DNA of 64,000 nt from Wuchereria bancrofti (taxonomy: Eukaryota; Nematoda; Chromadorea; Rhabditida; Onchocercidae). Under the pieces are notes generated by a model. It saw only the letters and a list, made by a program, of their open reading frames with translations. It had not been told where the DNA came from and did not search any database. Positions 39,301 through 52,263 of the stretch are shown here, piece after piece. Position numbers and translations under genes: made by a program. Within the stretch, counting starts at the first letter, position 1. Every line of letters starts with the position of its first letter. The stretch covers positions 1,926,354-1,990,353 of the forward strand of contig SSBO01000009.1 of the NCBI GenBank assembly GCA_005281725.1, written 5' to 3'.

Positions 39301-42300
39301 AAACGACAGGTTTTACTATCTGAACTGTTTTCTTTTTTGTATAGTTTCGTAACTTCATCAAATTGAAATTTGGACATTCTGGATAACATTTTCAATTTGC
39401 CGCTTTTTCAAGTTGTTTGAATTAAATTTTCTTTATATTTCTATTTTTTGATTGCCTCTTAGCATGGTTCTTTCTCTTTCTCAAAGTTGGCAACTAAATA
39501 TGCGTACACAAGCATAATGCACCCAAACACTCACTTATTGGAATTAACTGTTCAGTTAATTCGTTTTATTCTAAATTTCACTCCATTGCACATTTTGAAT
39601 TTTTTTGGCTAAATTTATTCTTTAATAATGTCAAAAATCTTTGTTCTGCGCGCTACCGTAATCTAAGAAAAAATGATTTGAATCTAAATTTTTTAGTTTA
39701 GGTCTTTTTTCCATGCTTGAAGTGTAGGTTACTTTCTTCTTCACACAGGGATTGTAAGGACAAATTTTGGATTGAAAATAAGGAGCTGGGTAACTCTTTA
39801 ATTCCTCCAAGTTAGCCATTGTTTGGCAGCGTTTGTGCGAGAATTCAAAGGGAATATTGTTTTTTGTGTTGCAAAGGGAATTAAGCCATTAGATTTAAGA
39901 TTTTTAAAGCATTTCCTGTTAGTGATTAATTGGAGCGATTCTAAGCGATATATCGAGTAATGAAGGTTGTTTTAGGAGAGTCATTTAAATTATTTTTTGG
40001 ATGAAAGAAGCATCGATTATTCCCTCTTTATTTTGAAGAGGGAAATTTAAGCGTTCAAATGAGCTGTAAATGAGTGCGTGATTTTAGCGGTTTCATTGGA
40101 AAAAACCAAGTGGAAATTGGAAGTAGGAATTAAAATAAAATTCTAGCATTTTTCTTTAAACAAAACTAAAATAGATTTTTAATTTCATTTTAGACATTTT
40201 TTTCGAAGTCATTGGTTTCAGTTTCTCATCGATTAACGCTTAAAAAATGAGTAGATTAGACGGATTAATTCATTTAATTAAATCTAAGCAAGATGTGACC
40301 CATTAGGTAGGAAGGCACTTGAAGAAGATTCTATGATTATATTCTTACCTCTGCATGCAGTGCTACAAAGGATATATGTCTTTTTTTTTCCTAGCCTGTA
40401 ATTTCCTAGTCACTAAAATTTGTACTTAATTAGTATAATTGGCATGTCAGTTTTCCGGATCCAAAGCCTTGATGATATCTTGAAGAGATGATAGGTGTAA
40501 AAGAAGATAAGTCGTAAAAATGCTACCACGGATATGATAAATTTCAGTTGTTTTTTAGTCTTCGTTTTGTTTTCTCATTGCAGCATTTGCAACAAACGGT
40601 AGCGCAAGCGCAGCAGCAAAGTGCCATTCATCTGGTAACTACTGGATCCATTGGTACCGCTCATCCTCACTACCATCATCCTGCAGTGGTATCAGTTGCA
40701 ACACCCGGAGTAACACCGCCACCGTCACTGCCAGCAACAGCACCACCATTACCACCACCGCTAACACTACCATCAACACTACCACCTCCACCACCACCAC
40801 CACCACCACCACCTCCACCACCACCTCCACCACCACTGCCATCACAGCTGTCATCACAATCGTTGCAATCACCACAGATAGCTGCAGTTCATTCCGGTGC
40901 ACACATTAGTAGCACGATTGTTACGAAACCATCATTAAGTCCAAGTAAAATTGTTTGCACCACTATTCGTAATCAGCAGTCACACCTAGGTCATGTCACG
41001 GGTGCAGCAACTGCAATGCATAACTTTGCACGTGAAGTAAATAAGCCCGTAGCTGCAGTAACACCATTATCACTTTCCACTTCTGTTCTTGTACCACCAA
41101 CTATTACCGCTGTTAATACGGCTCTTTTTGCTGCAACAATACAGCAACAACAACAACAACAAGTACAACAGCTACAGGCAGTGGCAGCTACAGTTGCACG
41201 AACGGCAACAACCACTTCGGCACCACAATCTCAAGCTCCGCAACCAGCACTTTTGATTGGCGTCGATACGACAGCACACGATAAAAAAACTGCTACAACA
41301 TCCGGTTCCGTGTTGGCAACCGTGGGTACTTCCAGAAAGAAAAACTTTCACCCGGATAGTCGATGGAGTGGTTTGGATGAGAAGCTTTTATTCCTCGCTG
41401 GACCACGATTAAAGTAAGTATAATATGCGAAGTCTGGTAGAAAGTAATTGATATAGTTAGGAATTGGTATAGATATGAAATTATTTAATGGGAGGTTGAG
41501 AATATTATATAATTAAGTTGCATTTGTTCGCAAGTTGTCTTTCAGACAAAGTTTTGAAGCATAATTTGGACATTTGTCAAAAAAAAAAATTGTCTGAGAA
41601 TTGGTAATTTAACGTGTTGTTCAAGAGCTGACAGTGACATTTCGGTCGCATTGTGGGTTTTCACCGATGTGGTAGCATACGAGATCTGAGCGGGAGAGTA
41701 GAGAAATTGTGATAGATATTTCAAAATATTTATTAACCATACTGATTTCCAAAGCACTTCTCATGCATGCCTTTTTTCTCTGATATATTGTTCTTTTTAA
41801 AATGAAAGTGGATTACATTTTGAAACCTTTTGAAATTCCTCATTACGAGATGTTTTTTAAGTTTAGCTTTATGCATGTTGCACATTTGTCCATCATTATT
41901 TATTTGGATTTTTTTTTAACTCTGACGAAACTACAAACATTGAAGCGGTTTTTTTTTTTTTTTTAAATAGACTGAAATATCGGCGTCTTACTGTTATAAG
42001 TGGTGGTTCCAATAATTTCAGTTACTTCATCTTGATCAGCAAGAATTTGAAGGTTTTCCTCAACTTAATAACCAATGAATACGGTTTTCCTTTTTTTCAT
42101 TTTGCTGATTTCATTCACTTAATATTCTTTAATCGAGCAGAATATTGCGCCATTATGGAATGATGTATGAAATTGAAATAAAAAGTTGAATATCAATTAT
42201 AGCATATATTAAATAGGATTGCTGATAATTTTTTGTAGAGGAAACATTTTTTGATCAATTTGCACTTATTCTTTTGTTTCTTTCAGGATACTGCGTAGAC

Positions 42301-42404
42301 GAATTTGTCCAAAGAAAATTGCCCGCCATATCGCTTTGCATCCATGTCGAAGCAGTGATTTTGTTACTAAACATTGGCCTAATTTGCAGGGTTTTTTCAT
42401 TTGA
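33366..42404 (+). CDS. lin-40: MTA-family NuRD subunit (BAH-ELM2-SANT-GATA), LIN-40/MTA-like
   Basis: Scaffold of the Mi-2/NuRD deacetylase complex. Sixteen exons: 33366-33393, 33609-33676, 33927-34026, 34206-34298, 34747-34899, 35089-35209, 35395-35515, 35633-35778, 36026-36160, 36266-36413, 36975-37515, 37978-38117, 38407-38662, 39113-39309, 40584-41413, 42287-42404; phases close, 1064 residues. Domains: BAH from MYRVGDFVYFE (about 4-260, interrupted by an acidic insert), ELM2 (about 250-375) with [19 protein letters not shown] (about 411-463) with [20 protein letters not shown], and a GATA-like finger CX2CX20CX2C. Next comes an RBBP4-binding-like segment, [29 protein letters not shown]. 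The last two exons hold a polyproline run, a short polyglutamine run and a second basic R/K motif. The exon-3 acceptor could instead be at 33921, adding two residues. Inserts and tail make it longer than human MTA1 (about 715). Confidence 0.94.
34979..35017 (+). repeat. Diverged duplicate of MTA exon-6 sequence inside the preceding intron
   Basis: This 39-base stretch matches 35145-35183 in the sixth MTA exon at 35 of 39 positions. It would encode [13 protein letters not shown] against [13 protein letters not shown] in the exon. Two of the four differences are synonymous. A weaker third relative, reading [13 protein letters not shown], lies at about 34540-34578. The copy is followed in frame by a stop at 35037-35039 and starts in a phase that does not match exon 5, so I treat it as a relic rather than an alternative exon. 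Confidence 0.7.
40781..40838 (+). repeat. CCA/CCT repeat encoding a polyproline run in the MTA gene
   Basis: Nearly pure CCA/CCT triplets inside the fifteenth MTA exon, read in frame as about 18 consecutive prolines. The run is flanked by Pro/Ser/Thr-rich sequence and, further on at 41141-41170, by CAA/CAG codons giving a glutamine run. Because the run is a coding microsatellite, its length may vary between isolates. Confidence 0.9.
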
Positions 42405-45106
42405 TACAGACTGTGGCATTACTGGTGATGTTCTTAAGGTGTTATAAAAATAGATTTGTTTTTAAGGATTTAATTACACCATAGCTATGAATTTTCGTCA
42501 TTTTGAGTTTTTTCTCATAAATCTTTTTGTGTCGTGTCGTATGTTGTTAGTTTTATTTGCCATGTGTGTAGGTGTGTGTGTGGGTGGGTGTGAGTGTATA
42601 TGTATGTATGTGTATGTATAAATTTTCTTATTATGTATAACATAGGAATAGGTCGTTGTTGCAAGCAGTACAGTGCTTGGATTTTTCAAGATCATGCATT
42701 TAAATATAACCACCACACTTTTCTAAATTGGTTACTAACCGATTTAAAAACTTTTTAATCTACATTGCAAATTTCAATTACATAGAGAGGTAAACTGTTC
42801 GAAAATTCTTTTCAAAAACTGTAATTAGTAAATATTGTTTAATAAAACAACGAGGCAATAATAATGGTCAAAATGAATTTTCCTATTTGATTATCAAATT
42901 TCCAGCTGGTTGAAAGTCAACTGATTTAAAATTGTAATCGGTTCATGGAGCTAGTATTTTTAATAACTACGTATCTACTTTTTTTTTTTACTTGTACATC
43001 ATTCTTTTGTCTATTCGTTATATTTTTTTCCTCTCATCTTTGAAATTTAGAATTTTGCAGAATAATTTTTGATACACGTTCAAACATTTTCTTTTTTTTT
43101 ATACTACTTGTTCCTCTCGTTAGAATAATTAACTTTTGGTTTCTAAGAGAAAGGTTTATTTTTCAGTCTCATATTTTATAAATTTCCCGTAGTCTATTCA
43201 ATTTTTGTTGTATTTTCGATACCGCTTCTATTGTCGTATGTTGATGTGTTGTTTTGCTTCAGCATTCATACTTGCAGAAAATTTCTAATCTTATTGTGGA
43301 TCAGCTTTCCATCTATCTTTGTTTGATATGTCTGAGATATCCTTAGATAACAGTATTGTTTGCATACGATTTCATCCGTAATTATTCAAAATATCATTTT
43401 AATGCGCAATAATGCTCCTATTTTTATCTCATTTTGGTTTCAAATTGTCAATGTTTTCCATCATTTCTTTGTCACTTATGCCGTATGACAAACGGTATGT
43501 TTCGATAGCTGCGACGTTTAAAGTTGACTGAAATCTATATCAGTACTTTTTATTTCTACAGTAAGAAACGATTGGTGTTGCTTATTCACATTACATTTGA
43601 TCATATTCCTTGAAATAGTCCGATAATTTAGCCTGATTAGCTGATATTCTTGGCTGATTTTAGAAAAATTAACTCCAATTTTTATGCAGAACATAAAGTG
43701 TTGGGTTGGTCTCTTCACTGTTAGACATTATCCTTCAGATTTATTTGCTTTTTTAATCAAGTCTAGCGTGCTTATTACTGCCGATCGTTTCTATCAATGC
43801 AATCAGGTTCATATGAGGAATGAAGCAATTTACTTTCATCCTTTCCTTTGACATCTTATGTTTAATTTTTTCAAATGACATATTTTTAAAGCAGCAGAAA
43901 TACGTTCCATTATGTCACTGCAGCGCAAATCATGCAAACTTTCTAGCAAAAACAAAAGATCCGTTACTTGGAACAAAGGAAATGCATATTGAGAAGTGAG
44001 ATAAGGACAAGAATTGAGTTACAACAAGGTGATGGTTTGAGAGATCAAGACAAAACATACATCCTGCTGTTTTTGTCCGAACAGTTACTACATACGGGCA
44101 GTGAACTGAGTGTCACATAGCATAAAATTATGGATGTGCAACGTTAGACATCCGTGCATATTAGCTTTCGGTCGTTTCCATAACTTCAGAGAGAAATAAC
44201 ATTAAAATCTTTAAAGCAATTGAAACTTTAAATGCAATAAAACAAATGTATTTCCTGTGCATACTTGAAGTTTCCTTATTTTTTGTTAAACTATTCAAAA
44301 AAAATTTTTAAAAAAAGTCATTTGGTTTGCTATAAAGGATTAGGAAAACAAAACGAAACAATCCACAATTCTCGTATCATTTTTTCTTCACAAATTGAAC
44401 CATTCCAATAACTATAAATCTCAAGATTTTTGGAAAATTTTCACTTACATTCCTGTCTCCGACAATACTTTCGTTTTTTGCGTTGTCTGAAAATTTATCC
44501 TACAAATTATTAACAAATTTGGTGGAAATATCAAATGTAAGCTTCCTATAATCTATCAGCATAAAAGGACAGAATTAGGTTGTTACTATTACTATTGCTT
44601 ATTTATTATTATTATTATCAGTTGTTATTATCTATTGTTATTATCAGTTGTTATTATCAATTATTATTGTCAATTATGTCATTTGTTAATCACTGCAACA
44701 TAAAATAAATGATTTAAATCCAACTTCAGTGATAGCTTTGAAGGGTCAAAAAGGCTAATACTGCAATCACTGTTGTACTATCATACATTGTACTATTAAT
44801 TTTGCTATTTTTCTAACAATCTAAAATATATTTTTAATAATAATAATAATAATCTGCCAAATGTATTATTACTTACTTTTATCACAACAACGTTAGTTTT
44901 TTTATTGCAACAACAAAATAAATCGCGCAGCATTATCAGTGTGCCTTTTCTAAAAGCGACAAATTTGATTAAATAAAGTAAACAAAAGAAAAAGGCATAG
45001 CTATCGTTAAAGTAGGTTTGATTTTTTCTTTAACTTTGAACTATAAAGTACGATGCTTATTATTTGTGACCTTCATTTTGTTGCCCTATTAAAAGATGAT
45101 GCAATA
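42405..45106. other. Convergent intergenic region, MTA and receptor 3' ends
   Basis: Long AT-rich non-coding stretch with a TG microsatellite near the left and ATT/TTATTATC repeats at 44577-44664. An AATAAA near 42840 could end the MTA transcript. No gene found. Confidence 0.5.
42562..42620. repeat. TG/TATG-rich microsatellite
   Basis: Short imperfect TG, GGTG and TATG repeats about 160 bases downstream of the MTA stop codon, probably in its 3' UTR or just beyond. Confidence 0.85.
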
Positions 45107-48100
45107 TCAGTGACATCCAAAGAAGGTCATCTGATACAGGTGTTCGTTCGTATGAAGCAGCTCACCATTGCTCACTGATTTTGCGGTCGTGACAGATAAT
45201 GATGGACTTTCGGCAGTGTGTGTGTGTGTGTGTGTATGTGTGTGTGTGTGTGTAGTGTGTGTGTATGTGTGTGTGTGTGTGTGTATGTGTGTGTGACAGG
45301 CATTACTAGCAAGACGAGGAGACGAGACGAGACCAGGGTGAGTGGAGTATTCTGAGAAAAAAAAGGAAGGAAAAAAACCTGACTGTACCACTGAATATTA
45401 GCAGTGTAACTGAGTCGGTAGAGGCTGTCAGAGTGAAAAGTACCAGTATCAGCCATATTGTCCAACGACCTTCACTAATGCCAATTGTTATTACCACTTG
45501 GCCAATGAGAAATATTATGGCGTTACAGATACATGGCAAAATTAACCTCAATTAACAACTATATTTAATTAAATTATCGATTAATATTTATTTAGCCTTG
45601 GAAACTAAACAAAAGCAAAGCAAATTTAATATTCCAAGTTCAATGCTGCTTATTATACTTGTAGCACATTTATTTTTTTAATTATTACATCAAAAATTCT
45701 TTAGCATTCTTTATTCTATTTATCTGTCCAGTTTTTTCCATGTCTTTAAATTTTATTGCTATAAAATTTCACATTTTAGTCTCTGAACTTTTAATATAAA
45801 CATGTTTGTTGAAGTGATATTTGTTGAATAAAATTCATAAACTGTCCTAAAACTTTTTCTTTCATTCCTTTAATGCATTATCGAATTCGACACACAGTTA
45901 TGATTAATTCTAGCAAACTTACTTAGTTTCAGCTCGCATACTAGTGCTAATACCTGCAAATATATTCCAATGTTGCATTATCTTTGGCCGTGTTGTGTTA
46001 CAAGTATTTATGGTTACGAAGCTATTTCGAGCTTGACGATTACATTTGAAAAGTAGAAATATTGCATAACTGAAAACAAAACTAAAATTAAAAATTAATG
46101 CATGCATGTGTAAAATGATACATGTAAATTTTATTAGTTAATAAAAATTCTTCCCAAAAACAATAGTCATAATTCCCATCTATTTCTTTTAATGTTTCAA
46201 ATTGGAATTCCTAAACTTTCAAGTATTTGAAACTTGATGGAGTGCTGGTTTGACAGAGAAGAAAATAGGCAATAGGGTTAGATTTAATCCGAATTTTTTT
46301 AAAATAATTCTGAAAGACGGAATGGACAATAATATAAACTGCACTCATTAATTTGGATGGTAATAAGTAATTTAAGCAAAATAACAATTTTACGTTTGCA
46401 ATTTAAATTTGAACTAATTTATCAAAGAAATGATTTATAATTGGACTGTGTGAGATTGGTAATTTATGAAGATATAATAATAATTCTGCAGTGTAGTATA
46501 TGTGCTTATATAACAAATAAGATTTAAAAGAAAACCAGATTTTCACAACTCAATTACTAATTTATTTACTAAAATACTTATTTTTCAGTGTGCCATTTTA
46601 TTTGAATCTTCTTATGCAACCTGTAGAGAGAAAATGTTCCAATGAATATTAGTAAATGAAAAATCACGAAAAATTGCGATTTGCCACCTTCCAAATACAA
46701 TTGGATATCCTCGGCCACCATACCATATGCGCTTGCCTCATAATAAAATGTGACGTACCAAGGTTGGAAGTATGCTATCATCGACTGCAAGGAAAAGAAT
46801 TTTAAAAAAAATTGAAGCGACACAAATTCAGAGTACAAAATTTTTATTTCTTCTCAATAAAACATAAAAAGCTCCTTTGCCACTATGTTTTTTTGAAGCT
46901 TGTTGATAGCATAGAATCATATGCAAATACAAATTTACAATAATCGCTTCGTCTATTCATTTGTCTGTGAGAATGAAACAAGTTGCGAGTGAATGTTTAC
47001 GGTGTGAGTCGAGTCCACCTGGACGTTTCGACACGATAGAAGGGAAAAAGTTGACAAATAAAACGGAGGGAATGTTATGCTAGAAAATAAAAAAGTAAAG
47101 GAAGGGTCAATGCATAACAATAAAATTTAATGCTTGCGAGCTATTGAAACTTCAGAATCGAACAATATTTTTTTCAAACTTTCCCTTTAGTTTAAATTAG
47201 TAACAAGAAAGTGTTATGGAAAATTTTTGATTTAAATCGAATTTCTTTCTGCCTGTAATATTTTCCTTATTCAAATATGGGAAAGAATGTTGCCTGAAAT
47301 ACAAGAAGTCCATCAGATCATAAAAATAATCTCAACTGTTTAAGGTTTTATTTTCCCTTTCACTTTCGCCACTGCAAATACGCAACTGTGTTACTGAAAA
47401 TTGCGGCGCTAAACAACTATAATTCCATGATGTAAGTAATGCTTATACGACATTAATTCTGCGATATTTACGATCAGTTTGCTGTTAGACATTAAATTTA
47501 TAAGCTAAATATTAAATTTAATTCGAACCGAAGAAGAAATGAAAGCCACCTGGACGAAAGCAATTACATAACACATAAAGCATGATATGTAAATAGTGGA
47601 ATTGCGCTGCTTTCTGAATTGACATGGACGACAAATAGCCACATAACGTGTCCACGCCACCAGCAACGTGTGATAACACATGGAAAACCACGCCGTATCG
47701 AGATATATCTGAAATCTTCTACTTATATTAATTATGCTTAAGATAACAACAATTACTGATTGATTTGCAACAATTCTTATTGATTTTGTTTATCAAAAAA
47801 AATAGCCACTATTTTCATAAAAACTATTAATGAAATTACACATGAAATTTCGAGGAATCATTTCGGAACAAAAAAAAGAAAAACAAAATGAATAGAATTT
47901 GAGATGGTACTTGATAAAGCCGTCTTCCGTATGTTGGAGTGCGTTTTTTTAGTATGATTAGCATACCCGGACAAAGTGCATAATTGATTAGCAAAAACAT
48001 ATTATTGATCGATGCACTAAACAAATAAAGGAAACCCGTAATTACCTGTAAATTTAAGTGGTTACAAAATTTTAATGGTTTTCTATAAATGTTTCAAACA

Positions 48101-48605
48101 TGAAATTGTAAAAGGATATAGCTAATTAAATCAGATGGAGGCTTTACAAGAAAATGAATAAAATAGCAATCAGTACTCAAATTATTCCATTTCACTCGAG
48201 CAATTCGAACAAATTGCATTTCAATACTTTAGTCAAATATAAAATAGTATGAAAGTTAGTATAAGATAGCAGTATTTTTCCAGCTTATTTCAAAAAAGAT
48301 ATATCCGGTTCTGCTGTTGCAATTGCTGTTGTAACAGTTACATCCATCTACTCATGTCTTTATTTTAAGCTTTCCGAATATTTCGTTCATTCACGTTATT
48401 GCTCATAATCCGTTTATTTTTTATGATCAAATTGTTCATTTCAATTTTAACTTACGTGAGATTCACGATGTAAAACAAAAGAGATAATGACAGAGACTGG
48501 CAAGAAAATCATCGCTAATAGAATTAACGTTCCACCAGCAATGATATCGTCCATATTTAATGGCTTGCTGTACCAATTATCAAGTGTCACATCTGATGAC
48601 ACCAT
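45107..48605 (-). CDS. Seven-transmembrane G-protein-coupled receptor, orphan
   Basis: Predicted membrane receptor. Exons in transcript order: 48456-48605, 47911-48045, 47550-47708, 46621-46784, 45923-46069, 45379-45546, 45107-45206; phases close, 340 residues. Seven hydrophobic segments appear in order, one or two per exon: IIAGGTLILLAMIFL, FLYLFSASINNMFLL, the TM3 run ending WTRYVAICRP, STIYISCFMCYVIAFV, FFVIFHLLIFIGTF, LPCICNAIIFLIGQVV and WTIWLILVLFTLT. The TRY at 115-117 sits where class A receptors carry DRY. That position, the size and the short N-terminus suit a nematode chemoreceptor-like or rhodopsin-like receptor. I could not place it in a named family and no ligand can be inferred. 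The start is uncertain: the frame stays open, and hydrophobic, upstream to 48692. The last exon is the weakest call because its acceptor follows a CA repeat. Confidence 0.72.
45215..45295. repeat. (TG)n microsatellite in the last intron of the receptor gene
   Basis: About 80 bases of TG repeat with a few TA interruptions. On the gene's strand it reads CA repeat and ends about nine bases before the proposed acceptor of the final exon, in place of a pyrimidine tract. Confidence 0.95.
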
Positions 48606-48692
48606 TTCATGAGATCTTTGTCGTGTGCAATCTAAATATAAGTGCACGAGGATTGCTGGTAGTATGGCGGTAGAAGCAATAAGTGCGCACAA

Positions 48693-51600
48693 CGATCAGA
48701 AAACTTCAATTTTGGTTGTTATTGGCTGCTAACACCGTCATCCATTATTAATGTCGCGAAGTGTCAAGCTGTGCAGGTGTTGTCATTCAGTATTTCCCTG
48801 TCATCCTAAAGGAAACGTATCTTTACATAGTTAAATGGTTAATAAATTATATCCAATTTCATTGTGCACAGATTTAACTTTCAAAAGTTGTGCAGTCAAC
48901 TATGATTAATTCAGAATAAATACATCAATAAATAGGATTTAAATTTTAGATTTCCAGAACATTAAAACAAAGAGGAAAAAACAAATCTCTGAAAGGTATT
49001 GCTAAAGTTATGTAAGCTAGCCAACAATGAGGTGTTGATGACATTGATGATAAACTTTTATTTTTGCTCAGAAATATTCAGATATCAGCCACTTTATTTA
49101 ATTTGTCATTAAATTCAAATTTTTCATAGTCAGGATATATATTATTATTTATTTATTTACTGCTATTATTATTATTATAATTATTATAATTATAGTAATT
49201 ATTATTATTCTCGTGACTATGAAAAATTTGAATTTAATAAAAAATTAAATAAAAGAAGGAAAAACCGATTCATATCATTTAATACATAAAGCAAAATGTA
49301 TTCCATAAAACAAAATTGATACTTCAATAAACGATGTTGGATAATAAAACATCTTTTAATTGCAATCAGGAATTCTACATTTAAATGATTACGCAAATAG
49401 AATTAGTCCGTGTGTTGATAACAGTTTTACTTTAACTATTTCCGGAATATTTTCTACAGTTATGTTTTTATTTTGCCTCCATCAGTCATTTTCGAAATAT
49501 TTTCGAGCTATATGATTACAACCCCAGTTATCCATTGAGTTAGATTGAAAGCGAGAATAACTGATAACGTTTCCGTATTTGCTTTAAATGTGCCGAATGC
49601 ACTACAATACAGGAAAATAGCATCACAGATGTTTGCATTTCCCGAAGCAGCCGGATATTTCCTACGGAATAAGCACCGTTCATGAAACCATAAAACAATT
49701 TAAATAAGTGTTGCTACCACGAATATTTCAGTTACGGATTAATCAAACTGGCAATGTGCACTTGAAAAATTTTACATCCAAAGATCTGGCTTATTAAAAA
49801 TTTTGGAGAGTAGAATTTTCTGGAACTGATTTTCTGGACTATAAATCAGAAATAAATGACTTTAACACGAAAATTTCAAAATATTATCATTCCTGTAGAT
49901 ATGGAGGGTAAATTGATTAATCTTCTTATTGTTTACACTTTGACGTGTGCTTAGACGTTGTTTAGGTGAAATGTCATTTCAGCAATATATGCCACGTTAT
50001 CTCTCGGCGGTATATATCATAGTGATCAACTTTCTGCGACTATTTCACAAAAGTTATGTGCACGTTAGGGGTGCATGTGCATGTGCAGAACTAAAACATA
50101 CATATTTCATCGTCATCTGAACTAATGAGAATAATTCTCTGAAAAGATAGAGAAGATTTTACAAATTTTACTTCAAACCTAAAATGCAAGGAATGAAAGC
50201 TGAAAACTTATTCCGAAAATCCGATAAGTGATGTAATAAAGTAATGTTTTACTTCTTCTCCTCCACTTCCTTTTTAGTGTTTTCTTTCCTTTCACCTACC
50301 TTCTATTCTAATTGCCACTTTAAACTACTTTTGCTCGTTAGCACATCAAAAAAGCATACCATTCTAATCAACTGACATCATCTAATAATTTTCAAACAAG
50401 GAATAGTTGAATCTTTAGAAATTAATTTTCAACTTTATAATCTGAAATAAATGCGGGACTAATATAAAATTCAATATGCAATATAATGGCATAAAACGAT
50501 TAAGTTTTTGCTGGAAAGTTAAAAATAATTGAAGTACAAGAAAGTAAAACGATGTAGTGTAGCATGGAAAGAGTAAGAAAAGAAAGGAATTACTAAAATT
50601 ATGTATATAATTGATGAATGAAGGTTACTGCATAACTTTGGCCAACTTTTTAAATTTATGATTTCCACATTATGCAGTGAAAATGATATTGTATAGCATG
50701 AAATTAAATCATTTTGTAAATTGCGTTTTTTCTCTTTTTTGTTTGAAGTATCTTTAAAGTATTTTTTTATTGCTTAGTAAGGCTAGATTTTACAAAAAAC
50801 ATGCCACAAACTGAACTATTTATTCATTTTAAGTAAACTCATAGCAAAATTCGACTAAATATTTGTGATATAATAAAAAGTGAAAGTTTTCAATTATTTA
50901 TCAGTCAGTATTACAACGAATTGACAAAAAAAGACAGTGCTTACTATATTATACAAATATGCACGACTATGATCGAATATAATGTGATAAATCTGAGGTA
51001 GTATACAACTTGATCAGTAATTGATAAGTTATCAGACAGCTGCTGCACCACCTGCAGCACATTTCAAGTGGAATCTGTTTCCACTTTTGTTAATTAAAAA
51101 GATTAGAAAGAAGGCGAAAATATCATATTGCAGCTATTCCAACTGTCATATCAATTTAGGAATATCACGAGACTTATAAGTCATTATATATAAATATATT
51201 TACACCCTTAATACGGCAATCTTTAATCGCTTATTAATGACGATCGTATATCCGCTCAATTGCCAGCTTATTTAATTTCAGAATAATATATATTGACATT
51301 GATTACTATTGAAAATAAGAGAAAAAAACCTATGTCTACAAACTTTTGATAATAACAGAAAAATATGTACATTTATATCTGTATTTATGTTTCGTCAAAA
51401 TATTTCGCAATTTTTTTTTCAAAACTAAATTTATAATTTAAGGCAAATCTTTATTTCGCATAATTTACGTTCCAACAGGATAATTAAAAAAATTTTTCGG
51501 CAGAAACAAAGCATCAATGTGTTGAGTGAGTATTATAAAAATTTGGATTAATTAAACTTCGGAAAAAATTGGTTACAACTTTTAATGGGCAAATGAAGAA

Positions 51601-52263
51601 AAGAATAAAAGATAATGGTTGAAAACTTTTAAAAAAATGCAAGTATTTCAATTGAAAATTTCAAAAGAAAAAAAGAATAAATATTTCAAAAATAGGGCTG
51701 CGTCTAAAGCTTTGCTTTTCAGGAAGAAAACTTGCATACTGGGGTTTTCAGGTGTGTATGTTTGGCAAGAGTTTTACGTGGTCAGTGTTTGCACGTTTGG
51801 CTGCGCTGCGTTTTGGCTTTCGAAGTCATACATTAACGGCCGGTGTCTGCGTGTAGGGTTGACGTATCTTTTCACTTATCACTTAGTCTCACTGTAGGTG
51901 AGGCCTTTAGCAAATGTGGAATATCTATCCTTTGAGTCATGGCTTTTTAAGTGGAACAGTAATGCGCAGAACCTACCCTTTGGCCATTCACCGTGTTGTA
52001 GGATTAGTTGAAGTATCCTTCTCTTAGATAGATGCTTTTTGGGACTAAGAGAGCTCCGGTTACGCGGGTTTCAAGTTAGAGTTGTCCTTCTTCTTTAATA
52101 TATCACCTGTGTTTCAGTTTTCTTTTTCTTTACTGCATTGTTGTTGTTAAATATTACAGACGGTACCTCCGGGAATATCACATGTTGAAATTGCATTCGC
52201 ATCTTTTTATGATTTGAAATTCGATCTCAGGCTAGAATTTCAGATCTGATATCATCCTAATTG
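48693..52263. other. Intergenic region between the receptor and MED28-like genes
   Basis: Holds the 49.1 kb inverted repeat and otherwise AT-rich sequence. 51740-52100 is richer in G and C and probably carries the MED28-like promoter. An acceptor-like TTTCAG ends at 52243. Open frames up to 92 codons have no coding character that I can recognise. Confidence 0.45.
49092..49254. repeat. Inverted repeat with ATT-repeat loop
   Basis: Arms of about 41 bases, 49092-49132 and 49214-49254, share a perfect 25-base core (ATTAAATTCAAATTTTTCAT followed by AGTCA on the left). The loop is almost entirely ATT/TAA trinucleotide repeat. Fits a small fold-back or MITE-like element, or slippage-driven hairpin DNA. 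Confidence 0.85.

Noticed and set aside
40639..41215. Minus-strand open frames rich in Val, Cys and Ala
   Set aside because: They are the antisense of the coding CCA and CAA/CAG repeats in the MTA exon.
45107..45465. Minus-strand frames with long Thr-His repeats
   Set aside because: Translation of the CA microsatellite. Only the 100 bases after it, and the exon before it, fit the receptor model.
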